Origin: Deltaproteobacteria bacterium | GTDB taxonomy: Bacteria; Desulfobacterota; Binatia; UBA9968 | Direction of reading: 5' to 3' | Assembly (NCBI GenBank): GCA_009379725.1 | Contig: WHTF01000017.1 | Span: 1 to 44,205, forward strand | Length of the DNA stretch: 44,205 nt | In this document: positions 8,327-15,567 of the stretch, piece by piece | Layout of the letters: each line of letters opens with the position of its first letter | Numbering within the stretch: position 1 is the first letter of the stretch | Position numbers and translations under genes: made by a program | Notes under the pieces: generated by a model | What the model saw: only the letters and a program-made list of their open reading frames with translations | Database searches by the model: none | Told to the model about the DNA's origin: nothing

Positions 8327-8818
8327 ATGCAAGCAAGCGCAACCGCAGCAACATTCGAAAAAGACGAAAAGCCGCAAACCAAGCTTTTCTCTCTAAGGAC
8401 GCCCTACATGAAGCAGGGCCGCATCACCCAGCTCGTGGCCGAAACGGAAAATATGTGGATTCACACCAAAATCAACTACGAGGGCGGTGAGAATGAGATC
8501 CACACCCATCTCGATGAAGATCATTCTTTCATCGTTCTCGAAGGTCAGATGAGTGTCTTTGACGAAAAGGGCAACGAATTGAAAGTTGGCAAGCATCAGG
8601 GCGTCATGATTCCCAGTGGCGCTTATTATCGTTATCTTAATACCGGTCCGGAGAATCTGGTGGTCATCCGTGTCGGCGCCGGCATTAAAGGCAAACCGCA
8701 AGGCGGCGAGGATATGCGCATACGGCCCGATGGCAAGCCGCTACCGGCGTACTCGGCCGAAAACAAAACCGTCGAGCCGATCGAGGATAGCCGTTATTTC
8801 GCCGACTCGGCCGGATAA
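8327..8818 (+). CDS. Small single-domain cupin protein
   Basis: This 163-residue protein has one cupin_2 barrel. Motif 1 is GGENEIHTHLDEDHSF (about 53-68), with an HxH pair at H59 and H61. The usual Glu position of the G-x5-H-x-H-x4-E-x6-G motif is occupied by His66, although Glu64 is close by. Motif 2 lies around GVMIPSGAYYRYLNTG (about 95-110). The C-terminus is charged and extended. It follows the first amidohydrolase with an AGGGAG ribosome site and is probably cotranscribed. Cupins of this kind are small metal-dependent isomerases, dioxygenases or binding proteins; no specific reaction can be assigned. Confidence 0.82.
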   Translation: MQASATAATFEKDEKPQTKLFSLRTPYMKQGRITQLVAETENMWIHTKINYEGGENEIHTHLDEDHSFIVLEGQMSVFDEKGNELKVGKHQGVMIPSGAYYRYLNTGPENLVVIRVGAGIKGKPQGGEDMRIRPDGKPLPAYSAENKTVEPIEDSRYFADSAG

Positions 8819-8888
8819 TCGAAACTCAAGACGCGCCTCTTGACGAGTAGCTAACAGTTTGCTGAAAACCTCTGGTTGCAGGCTGCTC

Positions 8889-8933
8889 AAAAAGACACTG
8901 GCCACTGATTGGTATCAGTGCCAGTGTCTTTTT
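8889..8933. terminator. Strong rho-independent-type hairpin directly before the LLM oxidoreductase gene
   Basis: The left arm AAAAAGACACTGGC (8889-8902) continues CACTGAT to 8909. The right arm ATCAGTGCCAGTGTCTTTTT (8914-8933) pairs with it over 20 bp with a single bulged C and a 4-base loop. The A-tract/T-tract flanks make it bidirectional in principle. It sits 70 bases after the cupin stop and ends only 13 bases before the next ATG. The bases just upstream (TTTGCTGAAAACC, GCAGGCTGCTCAAAAAG) resemble a dispersed repeat known in some deltaproteobacteria, which is a memory-based comparison. Confidence 0.8.
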
Positions 8934-8946
8934 AGCGGGGGCTTTC

Positions 8947-9885
8947 ATGGAGTTTGGCCTTCACCTGCCGGCATCTAGCCCGACGGTGCGAGCAGATGAT
9001 CTCGTCCGCTTTGCCGAGAAAGCGGAGGGGTTGGGTTTTTACTGCATTACCGTCGCCGACCACGTTATCGTGCCGAAGAACATTTCGGTGCCATATCCTT
9101 ATACCGTGGACGGCAAATATCCCGGCGCCGGCTATCATCTCGAAACCTTGATGACCATGGGCTTTCTTGCCGGAGCGACGAAACGAATACGCTTCGTCAC
9201 CAGCGTCATGATTGCACCCTATCGCAATCCTGTCATCACGGCCAAAATGCTCGCCACTCTCGATGTTTTGTCCAGCGGCAGAGTGATTATCGGGTTAGGT
9301 GTCGGCTGGATGAAGGAAGAATTCGAAAATCTACAAGCACCACCCTATCATGAGCGCGGCCGCGTTACGGATGAGTACATTCAAGCATTTCGAGAGCTAT
9401 GGACAAAGGAAAATCCTTGTTTTCAGGGTAAGTATTGCAGCTTTTCAGATATCGTTTTTCTGCCCAAGCCGGTGCAAAAGCCTGGTATTCCCATATGGAT
9501 CGGCGGTCACAGCAAACAGGCGTTAAGGCGAGTAGGCCAATTGGGCGACGGCTGGCATCCCATCGGCGGCGTTCCAACCATTCCACTCGAACCCGAGGAC
9601 GTGAAGCATGATTTGGCGATACTGCGCGGCTATGCTCTCGCTGCCGGTCGAAATCCAACTGAGATTCGCGTGGCTCTCAAGGGTTCGTTGTTCGATCGAG
9701 AGAAACAGATTACTCCCGGCAAAAGACGAAGATTTCTCGGCAGCAACGATGAAATCGCCTCAGATATTCGAGACTATCGAGACGCCGGCGTCGATACGTT
9801 GATCTTTGACGTTCGCCGGCCGAGCGCGACTGAAACGCTCGAGCGCATGGAATGGCTGGCGAATGAGGTCATCGCGAAAGTATGA
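8947..9885 (+). CDS. Luciferase-like (LLM) class F420/FMN-dependent oxidoreductase
   Basis: This 312-residue bacterial-luciferase-fold TIM barrel starts MEFGLHLPASSPTVRADDLV. It has AEGLGFYCITVADHV (about 26-40), the strand TKRIRFVTSVMIAPYRNPV, the characteristic LSSGRVIIGLGVGWMKEEF (about 110-128), and KPGIPIWIGGHSKQALRR (about 179-196). These are hallmarks of the F420-dependent LLM subgroup related to Rv2161c-type proteins, although FMN use cannot be excluded. The ribosome site is the GGGGG run immediately after the terminator hairpin. Such enzymes oxidise or reduce small organic substrates; here it probably performs one step of the surrounding pathway. Substrate is unknown. Confidence 0.87.
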   Translation: MEFGLHLPASSPTVRADDLVRFAEKAEGLGFYCITVADHVIVPKNISVPYPYTVDGKYPGAGYHLETLMTMGFLAGATKRIRFVTSVMIAPYRNPVITAKMLATLDVLSSGRVIIGLGVGWMKEEFENLQAPPYHERGRVTDEYIQAFRELWTKENPCFQGKYCSFSDIVFLPKPVQKPGIPIWIGGHSKQALRRVGQLGDGWHPIGGVPTIPLEPEDVKHDLAILRGYALAAGRNPTEIRVALKGSLFDREKQITPGKRRRFLGSNDEIASDIRDYRDAGVDTLIFDVRRPSATETLERMEWLANEVIAKV

Positions 9886-9940
9886 TTCTTCGTTAGAGGT
9901 TCTCCTAGCCGGCCAATCCATCAGAAGACAGTCAAAAGCA

Positions 9941-9970
9941 GATTCGTCGTCACCCGTTCCTCAGAATGAC
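9941..9970. repeat. Dispersed GATTCGTCG...CAGAATGAC repeat copy
   Basis: A short degenerate copy of the GTCATTCTGAG-type repeat lies in the 256-base gap after the LLM gene. It begins GATTCGTCGTCACC and ends TCAGAATGAC. Confidence 0.45.
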
Positions 9971-10028
9971 ACAACAATCAACATACTTCTGAAGCACGTG
10001 GACTGGAAGCCGGCTTCCTGCGCATTCC

Positions 10029-10083
10029 GTCATTCCCGCGTGCTTTTAGCGGGAATCCATCTTCTCGCCTGCGCGGGCATGAC
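10029..10083. repeat. GTCATTCCCGC palindromic repeat
   Basis: GTCATTCCCGCG (10029-10040) is followed by GCGGGAATCCAT (10049-10060), forming a CCCGC/GCGGG hairpin. The block ends CGCGGGCATGAC (10072-10083), the complement of the opening. This is the widespread ATTCCCGC...GCGGGAAT palindrome type seen in many proteobacterial genomes. It is noncoding. Confidence 0.6.
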
Positions 10084-10141
10084 GGACTTTCACTTCGCCT
10101 GAAGGCGAGGGAATCATCTCCGAGAGAGACATTAATATCTA

Positions 10142-10435
10142 CTAGTTAATCGGCTGTCTCGGTGCCACGGGCTTGGGTTTACGCCGTGGATCTTCGGTAT
10201 CGCTCAAGCACACATAAGTTAAAGTAGTGTTGTTCTCGGTGAATGTGACGGAGTTGTCGTCGAATACGGCATCTCTGAACTGACGCCACATATTTAATTT
10301 TTCTCTCATATTGCCCGCGCACTGCTCTCTATTGTTAAAGCCGGTCACGGCGTTCCAACCGTCTCTTGTCGGACTCTGAGTGCGCGTCCATAGTACCCAG
10401 CCGATAAGAAGCAAACAGTAGCAACACTTTTTCAT
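10142..10435 (-). CDS. Small secreted hypothetical protein
   Basis: I start this at ATG 10435, where AGGAG lies 9 bases upstream; the frame is open a further 20 codons but without a ribosome site. The 97-residue product has an N-terminal hydrophobic leader (MKKCCYCLLLIGWVLW) followed by a soluble region with NREQCAGNMREKLNMW. It ends in a proline-rich basic tail (RRKPKPVAPRQP). The leader cysteines at positions 4, 5 and 7 do not form a convincing lipobox. I recognise no family. It is the only minus-strand gene within the island and is divergent from the amidohydrolase at 10616. Confidence 0.6.
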   Translation of the reverse strand: MKKCCYCLLLIGWVLWTRTQSPTRDGWNAVTGFNNREQCAGNMREKLNMWRQFRDAVFDDNSVTFTENNTTLTYVCLSDTEDPRRKPKPVAPRQPIN

Positions 10436-10540
10436 AGAGTCATTCTCCTGATTCGCGCCCGGGCCTAAGCGCCGGCGGCGGGACCATCCCGCCACGCGTG
10501 ATATTTAGACGTTAGAATACCTTGAAATCTTTCTTTCACA

Positions 10541-10584
10541 CAACCGTCTCTTGACACGCAAGTCTGTTGCGGCGTAGACGGTTG
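10541..10584. promoter_or_regulatory. Promoter/operator candidate: perfect TTGACA inside a 9-bp dyad
   Basis: CAACCGTCT (10541-10549) and AGACGGTTG (10576-10584) form a perfect inverted repeat. A perfect -35 hexamer TTGACA (10551-10556) starts right after the left arm. The best -10 at 18-base spacing (TAGACG, 10575) overlaps the right arm and is poor. This could be an operator overlapping a promoter that needs an activator, or a 5' RNA hairpin. It lies 32 bases before the ATG at 10616. Confidence 0.45.
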
Positions 10585-10615
10585 GAGTAAACGAAATATA
10601 AGGAGTGAACCGACC

Positions 10616-11638
10616 ATGGCGCATAATTTCGAAGTCATCGATGCCGATGGGCATATTACTGAAGAAGACAGCCAGCTCAAAAAATATATGGACGCGCGCT
10701 ATTGCAACCGAGCGGCAACCCTCACTCCGCGAGACAGCTGGGACCGCTCCATAGGTGGAACATTAGGAACTCGCGCGCGGGACGCCAAAAGTTGGCTCGA
10801 AGCGATGGACAAGGGCGGGGTTTCCACCGCCGTGCTCTATCCCACCAACGGTCTGAGCGTAGGCTGGATTCGCGAGCCCGACGTCGCGGTTGCTTACTCA
10901 AAAGCCTGGAACGATTTCTGCTCGGAAGAATTCCAAAAAGTGAGCCCGCGCCTCAAATGCGTCGCATTGGTCTCGTTCCAGGATGTGCCGGAAGCGGTTA
11001 AGGAACTAAGGCGCGCGGTCAAGGAACTGAAGCTGGTGGGGTTGATGCTCCCGGCGGTTGGACTGCGATTGCCTTTGGGACATGAGAGCTTCTGGCCCAT
11101 CTATGAGGAAGCCGAAAAACTCGATTGCATGGTTGGCGTTCATGCCACCGTGCGCGGCCCGCATTATTTCGCCGCGGACATGTTCGACCAATTTATCGAG
11201 GTTCACACCTTGTCGCACTCGTTCGCGCAGATGATGCAATGCACGAGTATGATGTTCCGCGGCGTTTTCGACCGCTTTCCCAAACTACGCGTTGCCTATA
11301 TGGAAGCGGGTTGTAGCTGGGCGCCGTACTGGTTCGGGCGAATGAACGAGGAGTGGGAAAAACGTGGCGCGGCGGAAGCACCGAAGTGCAGAAAAAAACC
11401 CACCGAATATTTCAAGGAAGGGCGGATTTATTTTCATGCCGAAGACTACGAGCCATTAATCGGCGCCACCACAGACGTCATCACCGATAAGGTCATTTAC
11501 TACGCTTCGGACTATCCGCATTGGGACACGGAATTTCCCGAAAATATCGATCATCTCGCCAGGCGGAAAGATCTTAACGACGAATCTAAGAAGTGGTTGC
11601 TCGCCGACACGGCAAAAAGACTCTACAACCTGAGCTGA
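10616..11638 (+). CDS. PF04909 amidohydrolase-family protein, 'short' type, copy 1
   Basis: This 340-residue TIM-barrel amidohydrolase begins EVIDADGHITEE. Candidate metal ligands are D11 and H13 (DxH), H176 in VGVHATV and D299 in YASDYPHWD. A further pair, H197 and H201, lies in HTLSHSF. At the strand that carries the usual catalytic His, this protein has E230 in YMEAGCSWAPYW. The sequence is closely related to the gene at 14367 and more distantly to the two long types. AAGGAG precedes the ATG. A D-2-hydroxyacid dehydrogenase follows after 9 bases, so the two are probably co-expressed. Substrate is unknown. Confidence 0.86.
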   Translation: MAHNFEVIDADGHITEEDSQLKKYMDARYCNRAATLTPRDSWDRSIGGTLGTRARDAKSWLEAMDKGGVSTAVLYPTNGLSVGWIREPDVAVAYSKAWNDFCSEEFQKVSPRLKCVALVSFQDVPEAVKELRRAVKELKLVGLMLPAVGLRLPLGHESFWPIYEEAEKLDCMVGVHATVRGPHYFAADMFDQFIEVHTLSHSFAQMMQCTSMMFRGVFDRFPKLRVAYMEAGCSWAPYWFGRMNEEWEKRGAAEAPKCRKKPTEYFKEGRIYFHAEDYEPLIGATTDVITDKVIYYASDYPHWDTEFPENIDHLARRKDLNDESKKWLLADTAKRLYNLS

Positions 11639-11647
11639 GAGAGAATC

Positions 11648-12673
11648 ATGGCAACCCAACGTAAGGTCTGCTTTACCGGCCCGACAAGGCTCAAACTCGC
11701 GGAAGACATTTTGCACAACGCAGGTTGCGAACTGGTGATGGGAAAAAACCAGGATGACTTTCGAACCTACAAATACGAAAGGCGGGAGCTCGTCGATCTT
11801 ATCGGCGATTGCGCGGTCGTGTTCCCGTCCGGCCGCGATATCATCGGTGGGGAAATTTTGGATTCGTGCGAGAGTTTGCAAGCCGTGGTGAAATCGAGCA
11901 TCGGCATCGAGACCGTCGATGTCGACGCCGCCACCGACCTGGGAATTCTCTGCTGCAACAGCCCGACGCCGGAGAACTACATGGGTGTCGCCGAGGCCAC
12001 CGTGGGACTGATGGTCATGCAATTCAAGCGGCTCAAGTTCAACGAGGAACTCCTGCGTAAAGGCGGTTGGAAGGAGCCGCAGAATCGTGGCTCACTCATG
12101 ATGGGTCGCACTATCGGCATCATCGGCGTCGGCCGTATTGGACGCAACGTGGTCAAACGGTTGAGCGGGTGGGACATGAAGTTTCTCGGTTACGACCCCT
12201 ACGTTTCTCAGGAAACAGTGGCCTCTCTGGGGATCAAGATGGTCTCGTTGGAAGAGTTGCTGCAAGAGTCCGACCTCGTAACGATCCATGTCGTCCTTAC
12301 CCGAGAAACTCGCAAGATGATGCAGTTGCCGCAACTCAGGATGATGAAGAAGACCGCCTATATCGTCAACACGTCACGCGGGCAGGTTTTCAACGAGGCT
12401 GATCTTGCACAAGCTTTAAACGAGGGGATTATCGCCGGAGCGGCCCTGGATGTCTTCGATGAAGAGCCGACGCCTATGGACAATCCTTTACGCCAGGTCG
12501 ATCCGACGAGGTTGACCATGACGCCGCACATCATCGGCAATAATCCCGGCTCGCTGGAGGCCGGTCAACGTTTGGCGGCTCAGAGCATACTCTCGATCCT
12601 CGACGGCAAGGCGCCGGACACGGTGGTGAACCCAAAAGCGATCGCGCAGTGGAAAGAGAGGTTTTGCTCCTGA
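11648..12673 (+). CDS. D-isomer-specific 2-hydroxyacid dehydrogenase
   Basis: This 341-residue NAD-dependent dehydrogenase has the two-domain PGDH/formate-dehydrogenase-like fold. The Rossmann loop is GVGRIG (160-165). The catalytic triad is visible as R244 in NTSRGQ, E273 in DVFDEEP and H294 in TPHIIGNN. Asp183 in LGYDPY, after the second beta strand, predicts NAD rather than NADP preference. It lacks the C-terminal ACT domain of many SerA proteins, so it is more likely a catabolic 2-hydroxyacid/2-ketoacid dehydrogenase than the serine-biosynthesis enzyme. It lies directly behind an amidohydrolase and fits reduction or oxidation of a pathway intermediate. Confidence 0.9.
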   Translation: MATQRKVCFTGPTRLKLAEDILHNAGCELVMGKNQDDFRTYKYERRELVDLIGDCAVVFPSGRDIIGGEILDSCESLQAVVKSSIGIETVDVDAATDLGILCCNSPTPENYMGVAEATVGLMVMQFKRLKFNEELLRKGGWKEPQNRGSLMMGRTIGIIGVGRIGRNVVKRLSGWDMKFLGYDPYVSQETVASLGIKMVSLEELLQESDLVTIHVVLTRETRKMMQLPQLRMMKKTAYIVNTSRGQVFNEADLAQALNEGIIAGAALDVFDEEPTPMDNPLRQVDPTRLTMTPHIIGNNPGSLEAGQRLAAQSILSILDGKAPDTVVNPKAIAQWKERFCS

Positions 12674-12823
12674 GCTGCATGGATCGGCGAGCCAATGCCA
12701 CTCCGATCTGGTTTAAGTTCTTTGACAATCGGTCCGCTAAGGAGTTAGAAGAGACAGGTTCGTGAAACATTGATCAGGTCCTATTTAGCCACGCGGCCGC
12801 ACGGCCGGAGGAGAGAAAACCCG

Positions 12824-13152
12824 ATGAGGAAGACACCACAGTTGACCGTCGCGACTGTTTTTTCGCTGCTATTGGGCTCGTTCCAATTTTCTGCGCATGC
12901 CGCTCCGGCTCCCGACAAGCAATATTTGCGGGTCACCGAGAAATCGATTCTCGATGCCGCATACAATGCCGAGATCAAGGCGCTGGAGCCGAGGCTGGAG
13001 ATCAAGGCTGAGGCGCTGGAGGCGACTCTCGAGGAAATTGCTCAAACCGACCCACGCGCAAAAAAGTCAGACCTCAAGAAATGATCGACAACTCGTTTTT
13101 GCAAGATATGGAAAAAAGCGGATTTTTCGATCAGTTATGGGCTAAAAAATAG
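12824..13152 (+). pseudogene. Internally deleted, frameshifted ABC-transporter substrate-binding protein (NMT1/THI5-like) relic
   Basis: An ATG at 12824 with GGAGGAG upstream encodes a signal peptide (MRKTPQLTVATVFSLLLGS...SAHA). It runs straight into YLRVTEKSILDAAYNAEIKA and LEEIAQTDPRAKK, stopping at 13084 after 86 residues. The -1 frame then reads VRPQEMIDNSFLQDMEKSGF and FDQLWAKK to a stop at 13152. Together the two frames match the remembered C-terminal tail of NMT1/THI5-like periplasmic binding proteins, joined directly to the leader with about 200 residues missing. The frame change falls at AAAAAAG (13060-13066), read gcA-AAA-AAG. One more A would restore the frame; alternatively the ribosome could slip. 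An ATG at 13081 overlaps the first stop (ATGA) and could also start a 23-residue peptide. Confidence 0.65.
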
Positions 13153-13171
13153 CTTTCTTTAAGGAGGAGTT

Positions 13172-14338
13172 ATGGAAGAAACCATTATTTCGTCGGACTC
13201 CCATGTGATCGAAGTCCCGGATCTGTGGGAGAAGGGAGTGCCGTCGTCCTTCAAACCACGCGCCCCGAAGGCGTTTTTCGACGAGAAGCGTGACGCATGG
13301 ATGTTCGGCTCTGCCGAGGTGCCGGTGCAAGCGGTGGGCGGGCTGTTCATGGCCGGCCAACGGCCGGATCAAGTCGAGAGTTTTCGCCGCGCCGGATTTT
13401 CGGTAGCCCGGCCGGGCGGATGGGATCCCATGGAGCGCATGAAGGACATGGTTACCGACGGCGTCGCCGCCGAAGTCCTCTACCCCAGCCTGGGTCTAGG
13501 TTTGTTTTGCCTTGAGGATGCCGCGCTTCAGGAAGCGCTGTTTCGAACTTATAACGACTGGGTGATCGACTATTGCCAGAAAGTGCCGGACCGGCTTTAT
13601 GGTATCGCTTTGCTTTCCATGTTCGATATCGATCACGCCATTGCTGAGATGGAGCGCTGCAAGAAACAAGGGATCGTCGGCACGATGGTTTGGCAAGTGC
13701 CGCACCCAAAACTGCCTTTTACGGCCGAACATTACGAACGCTTTTGGGCGGCATCGCAGGATCTCGAGTTGCCGGTTCACCTGCATATCCTGACCGGCTT
13801 CGGCGATAGCATGAACCGCCAGACCACCCATGGCATCCAACGCTACCGAATCGGCGTGCAACAGACGCGTGAAATTGAGGATGCCCTGTTCGATATCATT
13901 TTTTCGGGGGTACTTGAACGCTATCCCAAACTCAAGGTGGTTTCCGTCGAGAATGAAATCGGCTGGATGCCGTTCTGGCTCGGCCAGTGCGATAAGGCAT
14001 TTAAGCGGCATCGACATTCCGAGACACTGACCATCGATAAGACGCCGACCGAATATTTTCGCCGGCAGATTTACGCGACTTTCTTCAACGATCATGTCGG
14101 CGGCAAACTCTTTTCCTGGTGGGGCTGTGACAACTGTATGTGGTCGAACGACTATCCGCACCAGAATTCAACCTGGCCGAATTCGCGGGACGTCATTGCT
14201 CGTGATATGGGTCATCTTGCCGCAGCCGATCGAGCCAAGCTGCTCACGACCAACGTGACAAAACTTTATGACTTGAAAGTACCGGCGTCACTGCCCAAAG
14301 CCGCCGTCAAGGATGAAACCATTGCGGCGCATGCTTAG
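13172..14338 (+). CDS. PF04909 amidohydrolase-family protein, 'long' type, copy 2
   Basis: This 388-residue paralogue of the gene at 7241 shares ALQEA, NDW.IDYC, WQVP, LHILTGF and MWSNDYPH with it. Metal-site candidates are D9 and H11 (SSDSHVIE), H205 (HLHILTG) and D327. The active-site His strand again carries Glu (VENEIGWMPFW). Compared with copy 1 it has about 30 extra residues near position 45-85 (GSAEVPVQAVGG...RPGGWDP) and a 15-residue alanine/lysine tail. AAGGAGGAG gives a very strong ribosome site. It lies 19 bases after the transporter relic and 28 bases before its 'short' partner, so the pair is probably one operon. Substrate is unknown. Confidence 0.86.
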   Translation: MEETIISSDSHVIEVPDLWEKGVPSSFKPRAPKAFFDEKRDAWMFGSAEVPVQAVGGLFMAGQRPDQVESFRRAGFSVARPGGWDPMERMKDMVTDGVAAEVLYPSLGLGLFCLEDAALQEALFRTYNDWVIDYCQKVPDRLYGIALLSMFDIDHAIAEMERCKKQGIVGTMVWQVPHPKLPFTAEHYERFWAASQDLELPVHLHILTGFGDSMNRQTTHGIQRYRIGVQQTREIEDALFDIIFSGVLERYPKLKVVSVENEIGWMPFWLGQCDKAFKRHRHSETLTIDKTPTEYFRRQIYATFFNDHVGGKLFSWWGCDNCMWSNDYPHQNSTWPNSRDVIARDMGHLAAADRAKLLTTNVTKLYDLKVPASLPKAAVKDETIAAHA

Positions 14339-14366
14339 AAGATAGTCGACCCGTAGAGGAGCACTT

Positions 14367-15386
14367 ATGGAATTACGCGAAGCAGTCAAGGTTTTGGACT
14401 CCGACGCCCATGCGCGGGATCTCGACGATAATCTTCGTCCTTACCTGGACGAACCGTACCGGAGCCAAAGAGCGCCGTTTTTTTTACGCGAGACATACGA
14501 TCGCAACTTAGGCGGAACCTTGGGTTTTTCCGGCGTGAAACACGAAGAGCGGCTGGCCGCCATGGACAAACAGGAAATCGATAGCGCGGTAATGTATCCG
14601 ACCAGCGGCTTGGGTATCGGTGCCATTCGGGATCCGGCGTTCAATGCCGCGCTGTGCCGCGCTTATAACGATTTCATCTCGGACTACTGCAAAGCCTCGC
14701 CTCGTCTCAAGGCAGTGGCCAATCTCCCGGTCAACAATCCTGCCGCAGCGGCCAAGGAGCTAAACCGCGCGGTTACCAAGCTCGGATTATGCGGAGGTAT
14801 GCTGGCGGCCCAGGCGCATAGTAAGAATTTGGGCAGTCCCGAGTTTCATCCGGTCTATGAGGAGGCCCAGCGGCTCAATACGCCGATTGCGATTCATGCG
14901 TTCGGCGGTGATGAGCCCGGCACCGAAATTTTCGACAAATTCATCTGCCTGCACACCACCGGTCATCCGTTTCCGGTGTTGCGCCAACTGACAGGCATTG
15001 TTTTCGGGGGTATTCCCGAGCTGTATCCGAACTTGAAAATCGGTTATCTAGAGGTCGGCTGCGGCTGGATTCCGTACTGGGCGGAACGAATGGACGAGGA
15101 ATGGGAGAAGCGCGGTAGAGTAGAGGCTCCGCTGTGCAAGAAAAAACCCAGCGAATACTTGACCAGCGGCAATAGTTACTACGGCTGCGAGCCCGAAGAA
15201 AAGATGATGGGCTACGTGGTCAACGAGATCGGCTCCAAGACCCTGATGTATGCCTCGGATTATCCGCATTGGGATATGAGTTGGCCGGAATCGGCATCCA
15301 TTGTTTGGAACCGTGAAGATCTTTCCGTGGAAGCGAAGAAAGATATTTTGCTCAACAATGCTAAACGATTTTATAATTTGAGCTGA
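14367..15386 (+). CDS. PF04909 amidohydrolase-family protein, 'short' type, copy 2
   Basis: This 339-residue paralogue of the gene at 10616 shares GGTLG, AVMYPTSGLG, KKKPSEY, YASDYPHWD and the C-terminal AKRFYNLS. Metal-site candidates are D13 and H15 (DSDAHARD), H177 (IAIHAFGG) and D298, with HTTGHPF matching HTLSHSF of copy 1. Glu replaces the usual catalytic His in YLEVGCGWIPYW. GAGGAG precedes the ATG. Immediately downstream is a repeat-bearing gap and then the TPP enzyme with its own candidate promoter, so the long/short pair may form a separate transcription unit. Biochemical role is inferred only at superfamily level. Confidence 0.86.
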   Translation: MELREAVKVLDSDAHARDLDDNLRPYLDEPYRSQRAPFFLRETYDRNLGGTLGFSGVKHEERLAAMDKQEIDSAVMYPTSGLGIGAIRDPAFNAALCRAYNDFISDYCKASPRLKAVANLPVNNPAAAAKELNRAVTKLGLCGGMLAAQAHSKNLGSPEFHPVYEEAQRLNTPIAIHAFGGDEPGTEIFDKFICLHTTGHPFPVLRQLTGIVFGGIPELYPNLKIGYLEVGCGWIPYWAERMDEEWEKRGRVEAPLCKKKPSEYLTSGNSYYGCEPEEKMMGYVVNEIGSKTLMYASDYPHWDMSWPESASIVWNREDLSVEAKKDILLNNAKRFYNLS

Positions 15387-15423
15387 CAGCGGGGAGGCGT
15401 TAGGTTCATAACGTTCCCTCGCC

Positions 15424-15479
15424 GTCATCCTGAGCCAAAGCAAAGGATCTAGATACTTCGGCTTCGCCCCAGAATGACA
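15424..15479. repeat. Complete GTCATCCTGAG...CAGAATGAC dispersed repeat
   Basis: This copy has both ends: GTCATCCTGAG (15424-15434) and CCAGAATGAC (15470-15479). AAAGGATCTAGATACTTCGG lies between. It is the fullest example of the repeat type in this window and occupies the 181-base gap between the amidohydrolase operon and the TPP-enzyme gene. Confidence 0.65.
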
Positions 15480-15520
15480 GTGCGGTAAAGCTAAACAGGG
15501 TCGTCACTAGCCGGACTGTT

Positions 15521-15548
15521 TCGACAACTTAAAACGAGAAACTTTAAT
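15521..15548 (+). promoter_or_regulatory. Candidate sigma-70 promoter for the TPP-enzyme gene
   Basis: TCGACA (15521-15526) and TTTAAT (15543-15548) each match consensus at 5 of 6 positions with a 16-base spacer. The predicted transcript starts near 15555, just before the AGGAG ribosome site (15558-15562), giving a very short leader before ATG 15568. Confidence 0.45.
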
Positions 15549-15567
15549 CTAGCAATTAGGAGTTAAC

